Part shown: positions 56,484-64,000 of the stretch, one piece after another | How positions within the stretch are numbered: position 1 is the stretch's first letter | How the letters are laid out: every line of letters begins with the position of its first letter | Assembly: GCA_938092015.1 (NCBI GenBank) | Contig: CALKOT010000052.1 | Span: forward strand, 1-64,000 | Length of the DNA: 64,000 nt | Direction: 5' to 3' | Source of the DNA: an uncultured Paracoccaceae bacterium | Lineage (GTDB): Bacteria; Pseudomonadota; Alphaproteobacteria; Rhodobacterales; Rhodobacteraceae | Made by a program: the position numbers and the translations under genes | Notes under the pieces: model-generated | Seen by the model: the letters and a program-made list of their open reading frames with translations, nothing else | Database searches by the model: none | Told to the model about the DNA's origin: nothing

Positions 56484-57125
56484 ATGAACCGCATTCTTCT
56501 TGCTGCAGCCGTCGCGCTTGCCGCAACTCCCGCATTAGCTCACCACCCGCTTGCCGGCGCTCCGATGGAGACGTTTGTGCATGGTGTGGCGTCTGGCATT
56601 GGCCACCCACTGCTGGGCTTTGACCATCTCTTCTTCGTACTGGCAGTCGGTGTCGCCGCACTGTTCACCGGCCGTGCAATGACCGCGCCGCTGGCCTTTG
56701 TTGGCGCAACGCAAGCTGGCGTTCTGATCGGCGGCGGCGAAGCTGCATTTGTCGAACCAATGATCGCCGTATCACTGCTGATCATGGGCTACCTCGTGGC
56801 CCGCGGCCGCGCGCTGACCGCCCCAGTCGCAATGGGCGTCTTCGCTGCACTCGGTATATTCCACGGCATGGCGTTTTCGTCCGCAATGACCGGCGTTGAA
56901 ACCGCAGCAGCTGGTTCTGTGATGATTGGTTACCTGCTTGGCCTCGCAGCCATCCAGTGGGCCGTTGCTGTCGGCTTTGGCATGGTGGTTTCCAAGGTTT
57001 GGAACGGCGTGTCAGCTGATGCGATCTCTGCCCGCATGTCCGGCGCAGTTGTAGCCGGCGTTGGCGCCTTCCTGGTTCTGGAAGTAGCCGAAGGTGCCGC
57101 CTTCGCAGCGCTCGGCCTCGGCTAA
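56484..57125 (+). CDS. hupE: HupE/UreJ-family membrane protein, probable cobalt (or nickel) importer
   Basis: 213 aa. Signal peptide MNRILLAAAVALAATPALA followed by HHPL, the metal-loving N-terminus; about six membrane helices; FDHLFFVLAVG and FHGMAFSS conserved His motifs. HupE proteins carry nickel or cobalt; those under B12 riboswitches are taken as cobalt transporters. The preceding riboswitch and following cobW/cobN support cobalt. ATG 56484 is used because the SD GAGGG fits. Confidence 0.93.
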   Translation: MNRILLAAAVALAATPALAHHPLAGAPMETFVHGVASGIGHPLLGFDHLFFVLAVGVAALFTGRAMTAPLAFVGATQAGVLIGGGEAAFVEPMIAVSLLIMGYLVARGRALTAPVAMGVFAALGIFHGMAFSSAMTGVETAAAGSVMIGYLLGLAAIQWAVAVGFGMVVSKVWNGVSADAISARMSGAVVAGVGAFLVLEVAEGAAFAALGLG

Positions 57126-57142
57126 GCCTACCCTAAGATATC

Positions 57143-57213
57143 GTCATCCCCGGACATGTTCCGGGGATCCAGAATTTTCTACTGCTGGATGCCCGGGCCT
57201 TCCCGGGCATGAC
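57143..57213. repeat. double-hairpin palindromic element between hupE and cobW
   Basis: Two hairpins: ATCCCCGGA-N5-TCCGGGGAT (57146-57168) and ATGCCCGGG-N4-CCCGGGCAT (57189-57210). The outer ends GTCAT/ATGAC and inner ATCCAG/CTGGAT also pair, so the whole 71 bp forms a nested palindrome like a REP/BIME-type element. May also act as terminator of hupE. No second copy in the window. Confidence 0.65.
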
Positions 57214-57233
57214 AGTTTCTGAGGTGCAAGCTT

Positions 57234-58313
57234 ATGCCCGCCAAAATACCTGCGACCGTCATCACCGGCTTTCTAGGCGCCGGCAAAACGACGCTGATCC
57301 GCCACATGCTGCAAAACGCCAATGGCAAGAAGATCGCACTGATCATCAATGAGTTTGGCGATCTGGGCGTTGACGGCGACATACTGAAAGGTTGCGGGAT
57401 CGAAACCTGCACCGAAGAGGACGTGGTTGAGTTGTCGAATGGCTGCATCTGTTGCACCGTCGCTGATGACTTCATCCCGACAATGGAGATGCTGTTGGGC
57501 CGGGAAAATGCGCCGGATCATATCGTTATCGAAACATCAGGCCTCGCCCTGCCCCAGCCACTGGTGCGCGCGTTTACATGGCCTGACATCCGCACCCGCG
57601 TCACGGTCGACGGCGTCGTGACCGTGGTTGATGGGCCTGCAGTTCGCGATGGCGTTTTTGCATCGAACATCGCCGCTGTAGATGCGCAGCGCGTCGCGGA
57701 TGACAATCTTGACCATGACACGCCGCTTAGCGAATTATTCGAGGATCAGCTGGCCTGCGCTGACATGATCGTGGTGAATAAATCCGATCTTTTGAGCGGA
57801 GATGAGGCGGTGAAACTATCCGCTGACCTAAAGGACAACTCCCGCAAGGGCGTGACCGTTTTGAAAGCAGAGATGGGCGCGATTGACCCATCAATTCTTC
57901 TGGGTCTTGGTATCGGCGCTGAAGATGATCTGGATGCACGCCATGAAGTGCATCACCACCATCATCACCACGACGACGACCATCATGAGGATGATAACCA
58001 CCATGATCACGAACACGAACATGGCCACGACGAATTCGATAGCTTTGTTGTCGAACTGCCTGAAATCACCGACCCTAACGCATCAGTCGAAAAGATTGCT
58101 GACGTAATCCGACAGTTCGGCGTTCTCCGCCTGAAAGGCTTTGCCGCAGTAGCAGGCAAACCAATGCGCTTGGTCATTCAGGCCGTTGGCCCTCGTGTCG
58201 ACAGCTATTTCGACCGCCCGTTGACGGCGGACGAACCCCGCGCGACCCGCATCGTAGTCATTGGTGAAGCTGGCCTTGACCGCATAGCGATCGAGGCGGC
58301 CCTTAAAGCATGA
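57234..58313 (+). CDS. cobW: CobW-type GTPase metallochaperone
   Basis: 359 aa. Walker A GFLGAGKTTL at 12-21, metal-binding CICC at 71-74 (LSNGCICCTV), NKSDLL for guanine, and a C-terminal CobW_C domain. Between them a His/Asp-rich loop (HHHHHHHDDDHHEDD) near 240. COG0523 G3E GTPases deliver metal; CobW is thought to supply Co to CobN. Starts the overlapping run through cobN, after the palindromic element. Confidence 0.95.
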   Translation: MPAKIPATVITGFLGAGKTTLIRHMLQNANGKKIALIINEFGDLGVDGDILKGCGIETCTEEDVVELSNGCICCTVADDFIPTMEMLLGRENAPDHIVIETSGLALPQPLVRAFTWPDIRTRVTVDGVVTVVDGPAVRDGVFASNIAAVDAQRVADDNLDHDTPLSELFEDQLACADMIVVNKSDLLSGDEAVKLSADLKDNSRKGVTVLKAEMGAIDPSILLGLGIGAEDDLDARHEVHHHHHHHDDDHHEDDNHHDHEHEHGHDEFDSFVVELPEITDPNASVEKIADVIRQFGVLRLKGFAAVAGKPMRLVIQAVGPRVDSYFDRPLTADEPRATRIVVIGEAGLDRIAIEAALKA

Positions 58314-58762
58314 GCGTCACGGTCGTCCCCGGCGATTCCCGCGACCCGGCGGCGACCGCACTTTTGAAAGCCTCTCACGCGCTGATGGAAAGTTTGTTTC
58401 CGTCAGAAACAAACCATTACTTGGGTGTTGAAGCCCTGCTCGCACCTGAAATCCGGTTTTACGTCGCCTATGACGGTTATCGCATGATCGGTACTGGCGC
58501 GTTGGCCGTGAGGGATAGGTATGGCGAACTGAAGTCGATGTTTGTCGATCCTGAGGCCCGCGGTACAGGCGCTGGCGCCGCCATTGTCACGCAACTGATT
58601 GTGCGAGCGAAGATGGAGCGTCTTTCAATGCTGAAACTGGAAACAGGCTCATCGTTGCAAGCTGCGCATAGGATGTACGAACGCGCCGGATTTTCCCGCT
58701 GCGGGCCGTTTGGCGACTATGTGGATGGTGAGTTCAGCATCTTCATGGAAAAGGCGCTCTGA
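58310..58762 (+). CDS. GNAT-family N-acetyltransferase
   Basis: 150 aa. Acetyl-CoA loop VDPEARGTGAGAAIV near 82 and the closing MYERAGFSRCGPFGDY. Acceptor unknown. Overlaps cobW by 4 nt and cobN by one base (TGATG), so it is tied to cobalamin genes; whether it takes part is unclear. Confidence 0.9.
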   Translation: MSVTVVPGDSRDPAATALLKASHALMESLFPSETNHYLGVEALLAPEIRFYVAYDGYRMIGTGALAVRDRYGELKSMFVDPEARGTGAGAAIVTQLIVRAKMERLSMLKLETGSSLQAAHRMYERAGFSRCGPFGDYVDGEFSIFMEKAL

Positions 58763-61700
58763 TGCATCTTTTGCAGGCCCAACCCGGAGAGATTTCGGAC
58801 GGGGCGGAACCGGTAGACGCTTCCCAGACGCCTGCCGACATTATCTTCATTTCGGCGGCCGACACAGAACTTGCCGCACTATCTGAAGCGCGGGCAATGT
58901 TGACTGACGGCGACTTTGACCAGTCGCTCCGCCTCGCCAACCTGAACTGGCTCGCGCATCCCTATTCGGTCGATCTCTACATTGAAAATACAGCTCTAAA
59001 ATCCCGCATCGTCGTTGCTCGGATCCTTGGCGGTGAAGGATACTGGCCCTATGGCCTTGAACAATTCGCAGCGCGGCTAAGTGAGGCCGGCATCATATTC
59101 GTCGCCCTTCCCGGCGACGACAAGCCTGACGAAGCGCTGTTCCGCGCCTCCACCGTCGATCGCGAAACGTGGGAGGCGCTTTGGGCATATTTTGTAGAAG
59201 GTGGGCCAGAGAATGCAGCGAACTTCCTTCGCTACTGCGACCACGCACTAAATGGCGCAGAGGCGCCCGAAGTGGCCCGTCCTCTCTTGCGCGCTGGCGT
59301 CTATTGGCCAGGCGAGACCGCAGCAACCCTCGCTAAAGTACGCGAAAGTTGGACGGATGGTGCCCCGGTCGTACCCATCGTCTTTTACCGTGCGTTACTT
59401 CAGGGCGCGGGATTGCAGCCGGTTAACCGGCTCGTTCGGTCGCTGCTGCGGGAAGGCATGAATCCTCTCCCCATCTTTGTCGCCTCACTAAAAGATCAGG
59501 TTTCAGCCGCTACACTGGCGTCGATCTTCGCAGAGGCGCCGCCCGCTGTCGTGCTGAACGCGACCAGCTTTGCCGTCTCCTCACCTGATCCTGTTACGTG
59601 GAACGGCGACCGGCCATCTACGCCATTGGACGAACCCGGCGCGCCGGTGATGCAAATTATCTTTTCAGCCGCAAACGAAGAAAGCTGGGCAGAAGGCGAA
59701 CGAGGTCTCAGCGCCCGCGACATCGCCATGAACGTTGCGCTGCCAGAGGTTGACGGCCGCCTTCTGTCACGCGCAGTCAGCTTCAAGGGCGAGGCATACC
59801 GCGACGAAGTCACCGAATGCCCGATTACCGCCTATCGCGCGCGCGGCGACAGGATCACCTTTGTCGCCAGCCTTGCTGCAAACTGGGCGCGGATCGGCGC
59901 CAAGGCGAACGCCGACAAGCGGGTCGCGCTGATCCTCGCCAACTATCCGAACAAGGACGGGCGGCTGGCCAATGGCGTTGGTCTTGATACCCCCGCAGCT
60001 ACCATTGGGACGCTGAAAGCCTTGGCGGAGGCCGGGTTTCAGATCGAGAATGCGCCCACGGACAGCGCCGCTTTGATGGCTGAAATCACCGCTGGCCCGA
60101 CCAATTGGCTTACCGACCGCGCCCAACGGACAGGCGGCGAGCGAATGTCGCTGGAAGCATATTCAGAGGCTTACAAAGCCCTTCCTTACAACACCCGTCA
60201 ACGCATCGAAGATCGCTGGGGTGCGCCGGAAACCGACCCGTTTGTCGAAGACGGCGCTTTCGCCCTGTCGATACTTCGCTATGGAAATGCGGTCGTCGGC
60301 GTGCAGCCCGCGCGTGGCTATAACATCGACCCGAAAGACACCTATCACGCCCCTGATCTGGTCCCCCCGCACAATTATCTGGCCTTCTATTTCTGGCTAC
60401 GCCATGAATTTGGTGCAGATGCGATGGTCCACATGGGCAAGCATGGCAACCTAGAATGGCTGCCCGGCAAAGCCGTCGCGCTGAGCGAAGAATGTCTGCC
60501 CGAGGCCGTCTTTGGCCCCACGCCGCACCTCTATCCTTTCATCGTCAATGACCCAGGTGAGGGCACGCAAGCCAAACGCCGGACACAGGCCGTCATCATC
60601 GACCACCTGACGCCGCCGATGACGCGGGCCGAGACATATGGCCCGCTGAAAGACCTCGAAGCGTTGGTGGATGAATACTACGAGGCGTCCGGCATTGACC
60701 CGCGCCGGTTGGAGCATTTGCGCAAGGAAATCCTATCGCTCACTTCTGCCACCGGCATGGATCTGGATGCGGGAATTGGGGCGGATGACGACGCTGACAG
60801 CCGCCTCGCGAAGCTGGACGAATACTTGTGCGAGCTGAAGGAAAGCCAAATCCGCGACGGGCTGCATGTGTTTGGCGAGGCACCAACCGGCGATCAGGAA
60901 CGCGATCTGGCGATTGCCCTTCTCCGCGCGCCGAGGGCTGACGGTAAAGGCGGTGACGCCTCGCTGATCCGGGCGCTGGCGGTTGACTGCGGCGTCACCA
61001 TTGATCCGCTGGATTGCGAGATGGCGGCTGAGTACGACGGGCCGCGCCACAAGTTTCTGCACTCAATGGGGGCTGAAACCTGGCGATCCAACGGCGACAC
61101 AGTTGAGCGGCTTGAGCAACTTGCCATTCAGGCCGTCCAGTGGACGGAAACGCCGGAACACTTCAAAGCGACAGGCAAAGTTTTGGAAACGCTGCACGCC
61201 TCCGTCTTCCCCAACCTTCGCCAGACCGGAGAGGCGGAAATAGGCGCTCTCCTCACTGGCCTAAACGGGCGTTTCATACCGCCCGGCCCGTCCGGCGCGC
61301 CAACCAGAGGTCGTCTCGACGTCCTGCCAACAGGCCGCAACTTTTTCTCGGTCGACAGCCGAGCCGTTCCCACGCCCACGGCCTGGGCGCTGGGGTGGAA
61401 ATCAGCAAGTCTCCTCATCGAGCGCTATTTGCAGGATCACGGCGATTGGCCAACGACCATGGCGCTGACCGCCTGGGGCACGGCGAATATGCGCACCGGC
61501 GGTGACGACATCGCGCAATGCCTCGCGCTGATGGGCGTGCGCCCGACATGGGACAACGCCTCGCGCCGCGTGACAGGGTTTGAGATCATGCCGCTAAGCG
61601 TCCTTGCCCGCCCGCGCGTGGACGTGATTTTGCGCGTCTCAGGCTTTTTCCGTGACGCCTTCCCCGGCCTGATCGACCTTGTCGACAGCGCCGCGCGCGC

Positions 61701-62472
61701 GGTCATGCAACTGGACGAACCCGCTGATCAGAATCCTGCCGCTGCCCGCTATCGCAGCGAGGACGGCGTCCACAAAGGCGCTCGCGTTTTTGGCTCAAAA
61801 CCCGGGGCCTATGGGGCGGGATTACAGGCAATGATTGATGAGCGGTTGTGGAAAGACAAAGCCGACCTCGCCGACGCGTACCTTGAATGGGGCGGTTACG
61901 CCTATGGTGGCGGTATTGAAGGCGACGAAGCGAAAGAGGCTTTCGCCGGGCGCCTTTCCAAGGTGCAAGCTGTTGTACAAAATCAGGACAACCGCGAGCA
62001 TGACCTGCTCGATTCAGATGATTATTATCAGTTCGAAGGCGGCATGACTGCGACGGTCGAGACGTTAAAAGGCGAGGCGCCAACAAGCTATCACAACGAT
62101 CATTCCCGGCCTGAACGACCCGTCATACGCGCTTTGGATGAAGAGATTGGCCGCGTGATACGGTCCCGCGTTGTGAACCCGAAATGGATCGACGGGGTGA
62201 AACGCCACGGCTACAAAGGCGCATTCGAGATGGCCGCAACGGTCGATTATCTCTTTGCCTTTTCCGTCACAACGAACGCAGTGAAGAACCACCATTTCGA
62301 CCTCGTCCATCAGGCTTACCTGGAAGATGACGCGACGCGCGAGTTCATCGAAGACGCGAACCCGGCAGCACTGCGAGAGATGGCCGAACGGTTTCAAGAG
62401 GCGATTGATCGCGGCCTCTGGACGCCGCGCTCAAACTCGGCCCGCGCGCTGCTTGAGCGGCTTCGCGCATGA
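58762..62472 (+). CDS. cobN: cobaltochelatase subunit CobN
   Basis: 1236 aa, the large subunit of the ATP-dependent CobNST complex that puts Co into hydrogenobyrinic acid a,c-diamide (cobalt-late route). Conserved MVHMGKHGNLEWLPGKAVAL (His motif), NYPNKDGRLANGVGLDTP, PTGRNFFSVDSRAVP and the C-terminal WGGYAYGGG. Length is normal. cobS and cobT are not in this window. Confidence 0.97.
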   Translation: MHLLQAQPGEISDGAEPVDASQTPADIIFISAADTELAALSEARAMLTDGDFDQSLRLANLNWLAHPYSVDLYIENTALKSRIVVARILGGEGYWPYGLEQFAARLSEAGIIFVALPGDDKPDEALFRASTVDRETWEALWAYFVEGGPENAANFLRYCDHALNGAEAPEVARPLLRAGVYWPGETAATLAKVRESWTDGAPVVPIVFYRALLQGAGLQPVNRLVRSLLREGMNPLPIFVASLKDQVSAATLASIFAEAPPAVVLNATSFAVSSPDPVTWNGDRPSTPLDEPGAPVMQIIFSAANEESWAEGERGLSARDIAMNVALPEVDGRLLSRAVSFKGEAYRDEVTECPITAYRARGDRITFVASLAANWARIGAKANADKRVALILANYPNKDGRLANGVGLDTPAATIGTLKALAEAGFQIENAPTDSAALMAEITAGPTNWLTDRAQRTGGERMSLEAYSEAYKALPYNTRQRIEDRWGAPETDPFVEDGAFALSILRYGNAVVGVQPARGYNIDPKDTYHAPDLVPPHNYLAFYFWLRHEFGADAMVHMGKHGNLEWLPGKAVALSEECLPEAVFGPTPHLYPFIVNDPGEGTQAKRRTQAVIIDHLTPPMTRAETYGPLKDLEALVDEYYEASGIDPRRLEHLRKEILSLTSATGMDLDAGIGADDDADSRLAKLDEYLCELKESQIRDGLHVFGEAPTGDQERDLAIALLRAPRADGKGGDASLIRALAVDCGVTIDPLDCEMAAEYDGPRHKFLHSMGAETWRSNGDTVERLEQLAIQAVQWTETPEHFKATGKVLETLHASVFPNLRQTGEAEIGALLTGLNGRFIPPGPSGAPTRGRLDVLPTGRNFFSVDSRAVPTPTAWALGWKSASLLIERYLQDHGDWPTTMALTAWGTANMRTGGDDIAQCLALMGVRPTWDNASRRVTGFEIMPLSVLARPRVDVILRVSGFFRDAFPGLIDLVDSAARAVMQLDEPADQNPAAARYRSEDGVHKGARVFGSKPGAYGAGLQAMIDERLWKDKADLADAYLEWGGYAYGGGIEGDEAKEAFAGRLSKVQAVVQNQDNREHDLLDSDDYYQFEGGMTATVETLKGEAPTSYHNDHSRPERPVIRALDEEIGRVIRSRVVNPKWIDGVKRHGYKGAFEMAATVDYLFAFSVTTNAVKNHHFDLVHQAYLEDDATREFIEDANPAALREMAERFQEAIDRGLWTPRSNSARALLERLRA

Positions 62473-62822
62473 TCCTTCACTTCGCGATATTGCTCAGCTT
62501 CCAGCTGGCAGGCGAAGTATTCTCACGCCTCGCATTTCCTTCAGCGCCGGGTCCAGTCATTGGCCTTGCATTGCTGGTCTTTGCGCTGGCGATCTTTCCT
62601 AAACTGGCCGATGAGCTTCGCGAAACAGTCAACGGGTTTCTTGCGCACCTGTCGCTGTTCTTCATCCCAGCGGGCGTTGGCATCGTCACGCAACTACCTC
62701 AGATCGGCGCTGACGGTCTGGCGATATTCGCTGCGATCCTGATTTCAACCGCCGCCGCCATCGCCGTTGGCGCGCTGACCTTCGCGGGCGTTTCACGCCT
62801 GATTGGGGGTGGCGATGAATGA
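62469..62822 (+). CDS. lrgA: CidA/LrgA-family membrane protein
   Basis: 117 aa, four membrane segments; QLAGEVFSRLAFPSAPGPVIGLALL matches the CidA/LrgA start. Such proteins were described as holin-like and later as partners of LrgB in export or uptake of small organic acids such as pyruvate or glycolate. Overlaps cobN by 4 nt and lrgB by 8 nt. Confidence 0.9.
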   Translation: MILHFAILLSFQLAGEVFSRLAFPSAPGPVIGLALLVFALAIFPKLADELRETVNGFLAHLSLFFIPAGVGIVTQLPQIGADGLAIFAAILISTAAAIAVGALTFAGVSRLIGGGDE

Positions 62823-63531
62823 TGTTTCAACGCTATGGGTCTATCTTTCAGCATCCCCTCTCACCTGGTTGACGGCCACTTTGATCGCTTACCTGATCGG
62901 CCACGCCGCCTTCACCGCCAGCGGAAAACTACCGATTATCAACTCAGTCGCGATCGCAGTCGCCCTGATCGGCGGGGCGCTTTTGATCACCGATACGCCC
63001 TATGCGACCTATTTTGACGGCGCGAAGTTCATCCACTTTCTCCTAGGCCCTGCGACAGTAGCGTTGGCCTTACCCCTTTGGTTCAATCGCGCCGCGATCC
63101 GCAGGTCGTTAATCCCAATGGCGGCGGCGCTAATCGCCGGTTCAGTCACAGCAGTGGTCACGGCAATCAGCGTGGGCTTAGCCTTTGGCGCCACACCCGA
63201 AACCTTGCTGGCCCTCGCACCAAAATCCGCAACGGCGCCTATTGCGATGGGCGTGGCAGAGGGTATGGGCGGCGCCGCTGCCCTGACCGCTGTCATGGTG
63301 ATCCTGACCGGTGTGACCGGCGCAGTGATCGCCACGCCTTTACTGAACCTGATCCGGGTAAAAGACCCAAAAGCGCGTGGCTTCGCTATCGGCGTCACGT
63401 CGCACGGAATTGGCGCCGCGCGTGGGTTTCAGGAATCGGAACAAACCGGCGCATTTGCGGGCATAGGCATGGGGTTAAACGGGCTTGCCACCACCATCAT
63501 CGCGCCCTTGATTGTTGCGTGGTTGCTATAA
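62815..63531 (+). CDS. lrgB: LrgB-family membrane protein
   Basis: 238 aa from ATG 62815 (TTG 62803 also in frame). About six to eight membrane segments. Conserved HFLLGPATVALALPLW, PKSATAPIAMGVAEGMGG and ATPLLNLIRVKDPKARGFAIG. Works with LrgA. Overlaps lrgA and the following acetyltransferase. Confidence 0.93.
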   Translation: MNDVSTLWVYLSASPLTWLTATLIAYLIGHAAFTASGKLPIINSVAIAVALIGGALLITDTPYATYFDGAKFIHFLLGPATVALALPLWFNRAAIRRSLIPMAAALIAGSVTAVVTAISVGLAFGATPETLLALAPKSATAPIAMGVAEGMGGAAALTAVMVILTGVTGAVIATPLLNLIRVKDPKARGFAIGVTSHGIGAARGFQESEQTGAFAGIGMGLNGLATTIIAPLIVAWLL

Positions 63532-64000
63532 AAGTGCGCCGCGCAGACATTGGTGAGGATTGGGTCGCGATCCACAAACTGGTCGCCGACGCGTTCGCCT
63601 ATATGGACGGACGTGTTGATCCACCATCATCAATCCACCGGTGGTCGCCGGATGTTTTCGCCGCCGAGGCGCTTTCAGGTGCTGCTTACCTGGCTGAGGA
63701 TGAAGATGTCCTGATTGGCATCGGATTCGGTAAAGTTGCAGGCGACGCCTATTATGTGGGCAAGATCGCTGTATCGCCCAGTTCACGAGGCAAGGGCGTT
63801 GCTAAGGCCATCATGGCAAGTGCTGAAGCAGACGCAAAGATTCTCGGTCTGGCGGCTTTGGAACTGGAAAGCCGCATTGAATTGACAGAGAACCATCAGG
63901 CCTTCGCTAACCTTGGCTTTGCAAAAACCGGCGAAACGGCGCATCCTGGTTATAATCGCGCGACAAGCATCACGATGCGCAAGCCCGTTTTGATTGGCGA
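63519..64000 (+). CDS. GNAT-family N-acetyltransferase, cut by the window end
   Basis: At least 160 aa seen. Possible start GTG 63519 (MVAIKVRRADIGEDW), 13 nt inside lrgB; GTG 63534 is the alternative. Acetyl-CoA loop IAVSPSSRGKGVAKAIM and the closing AFANLGFAKTGETAHPGY are visible, near the usual end of the domain. Acceptor unknown. Confidence 0.85.
   Translation, partial: MVAIKVRRADIGEDWVAIHKLVADAFAYMDGRVDPPSSIHRWSPDVFAAEALSGAAYLAEDEDVLIGIGFGKVAGDAYYVGKIAVSPSSRGKGVAKAIMASAEADAKILGLAALELESRIELTENHQAFANLGFAKTGETAHPGYNRATSITMRKPVLIG

Overview
The window reads as a chromosomal segment of an aerobic alphaproteobacterium, most likely Rhodobacterales (roseobacter-like). The grounds are the heterotetrameric sarcosine oxidase operon next to a GlxA-type regulator, the gene content and protein character of the cobalamin genes, a CIRCE-controlled groESL, DUF4169 and YcgN small proteins, and GC-rich genes packed with 4-nt stop/start overlaps. 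No rRNA, tRNA or CRISPR array was seen.

Layout. 1-134: end of an IS3-family element. 0.2-7.1 kb: GlxA regulator divergent from soxBDAG plus an SDR gene, a sarcosine demethylation module. 7.1-12.8 kb: SulP anion transporter, a methyltransferase with a damaged start, and error-prone polymerase dnaE2 with a possible LexA box. 12.8-23.4 kb: accessory stretch with an NRPS-like A-PCP-TE gene broken by one stop codon, an intact IlvD/Edd dehydratase, a secreted beta-helix/RTX protein with five frame breaks, and a LuxR/hydrolase fusion with one frame break. 23.6-27.3 kb: second GlxA regulator beside an FAD oxidoreductase, threonine aldolase and a YcgN protein. 27.4-33.0 kb: TlpA-like protein, then the ribF-plsC-(broken membrane gene)-LplT-like transporter run, a MaoC hydratase and a HAD phosphatase. 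33.1-35.3 kb: groESL with promoter, CIRCE and terminator. 35.9-40.8 kb: SDR, glutaminase (stop codon), GtrA (frameshift), GtrB-like glycosyltransferase and a GtrC-like membrane protein (frameshifts). 40.8-53.3 kb: cobalamin ring genes cbiX-cobH-cobL-cobI-cbiG/cobJ-cobM, small genes, TauD-like dioxygenase, nitroreductase, cobB, cbiD, cobK. 53.3-56.1 kb: overlapping pair of Rieske oxygenase and glutamine-synthetase-like ligase. 56.1-64 kb: cobalamin riboswitch, hupE, then the overlapping run cobW-GNAT-cobN-lrgA-lrgB-GNAT (cut by the window end).

How it works together. The right third makes the corrin ring, brings in and inserts cobalt, and senses the product through the riboswitch. It carries both an early cobalt chelatase (CbiX) and a late one (CobN). 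The left end breaks sarcosine down to glycine and one-carbon units, and the 24-27 kb genes may extend this to threonine/glycine and 2-hydroxy acid metabolism.

Most unusual overall: about eight genes between 9.5 and 40.6 kb are interrupted, several by precise slippage of short repeats (A7 to A6, loss of one GC unit, gain of one GGGC unit, an 8-bp tandem duplication), while the cobalamin and housekeeping genes are intact. This fits decay of accessory genes, perhaps with a mutator history, but low-coverage assembly errors cannot be excluded from sequence alone. I did not find a clearly new defence or mobile system. The best candidates for new biology are the Rieske plus glutamine-synthetase-like pair and the CobH fusion.
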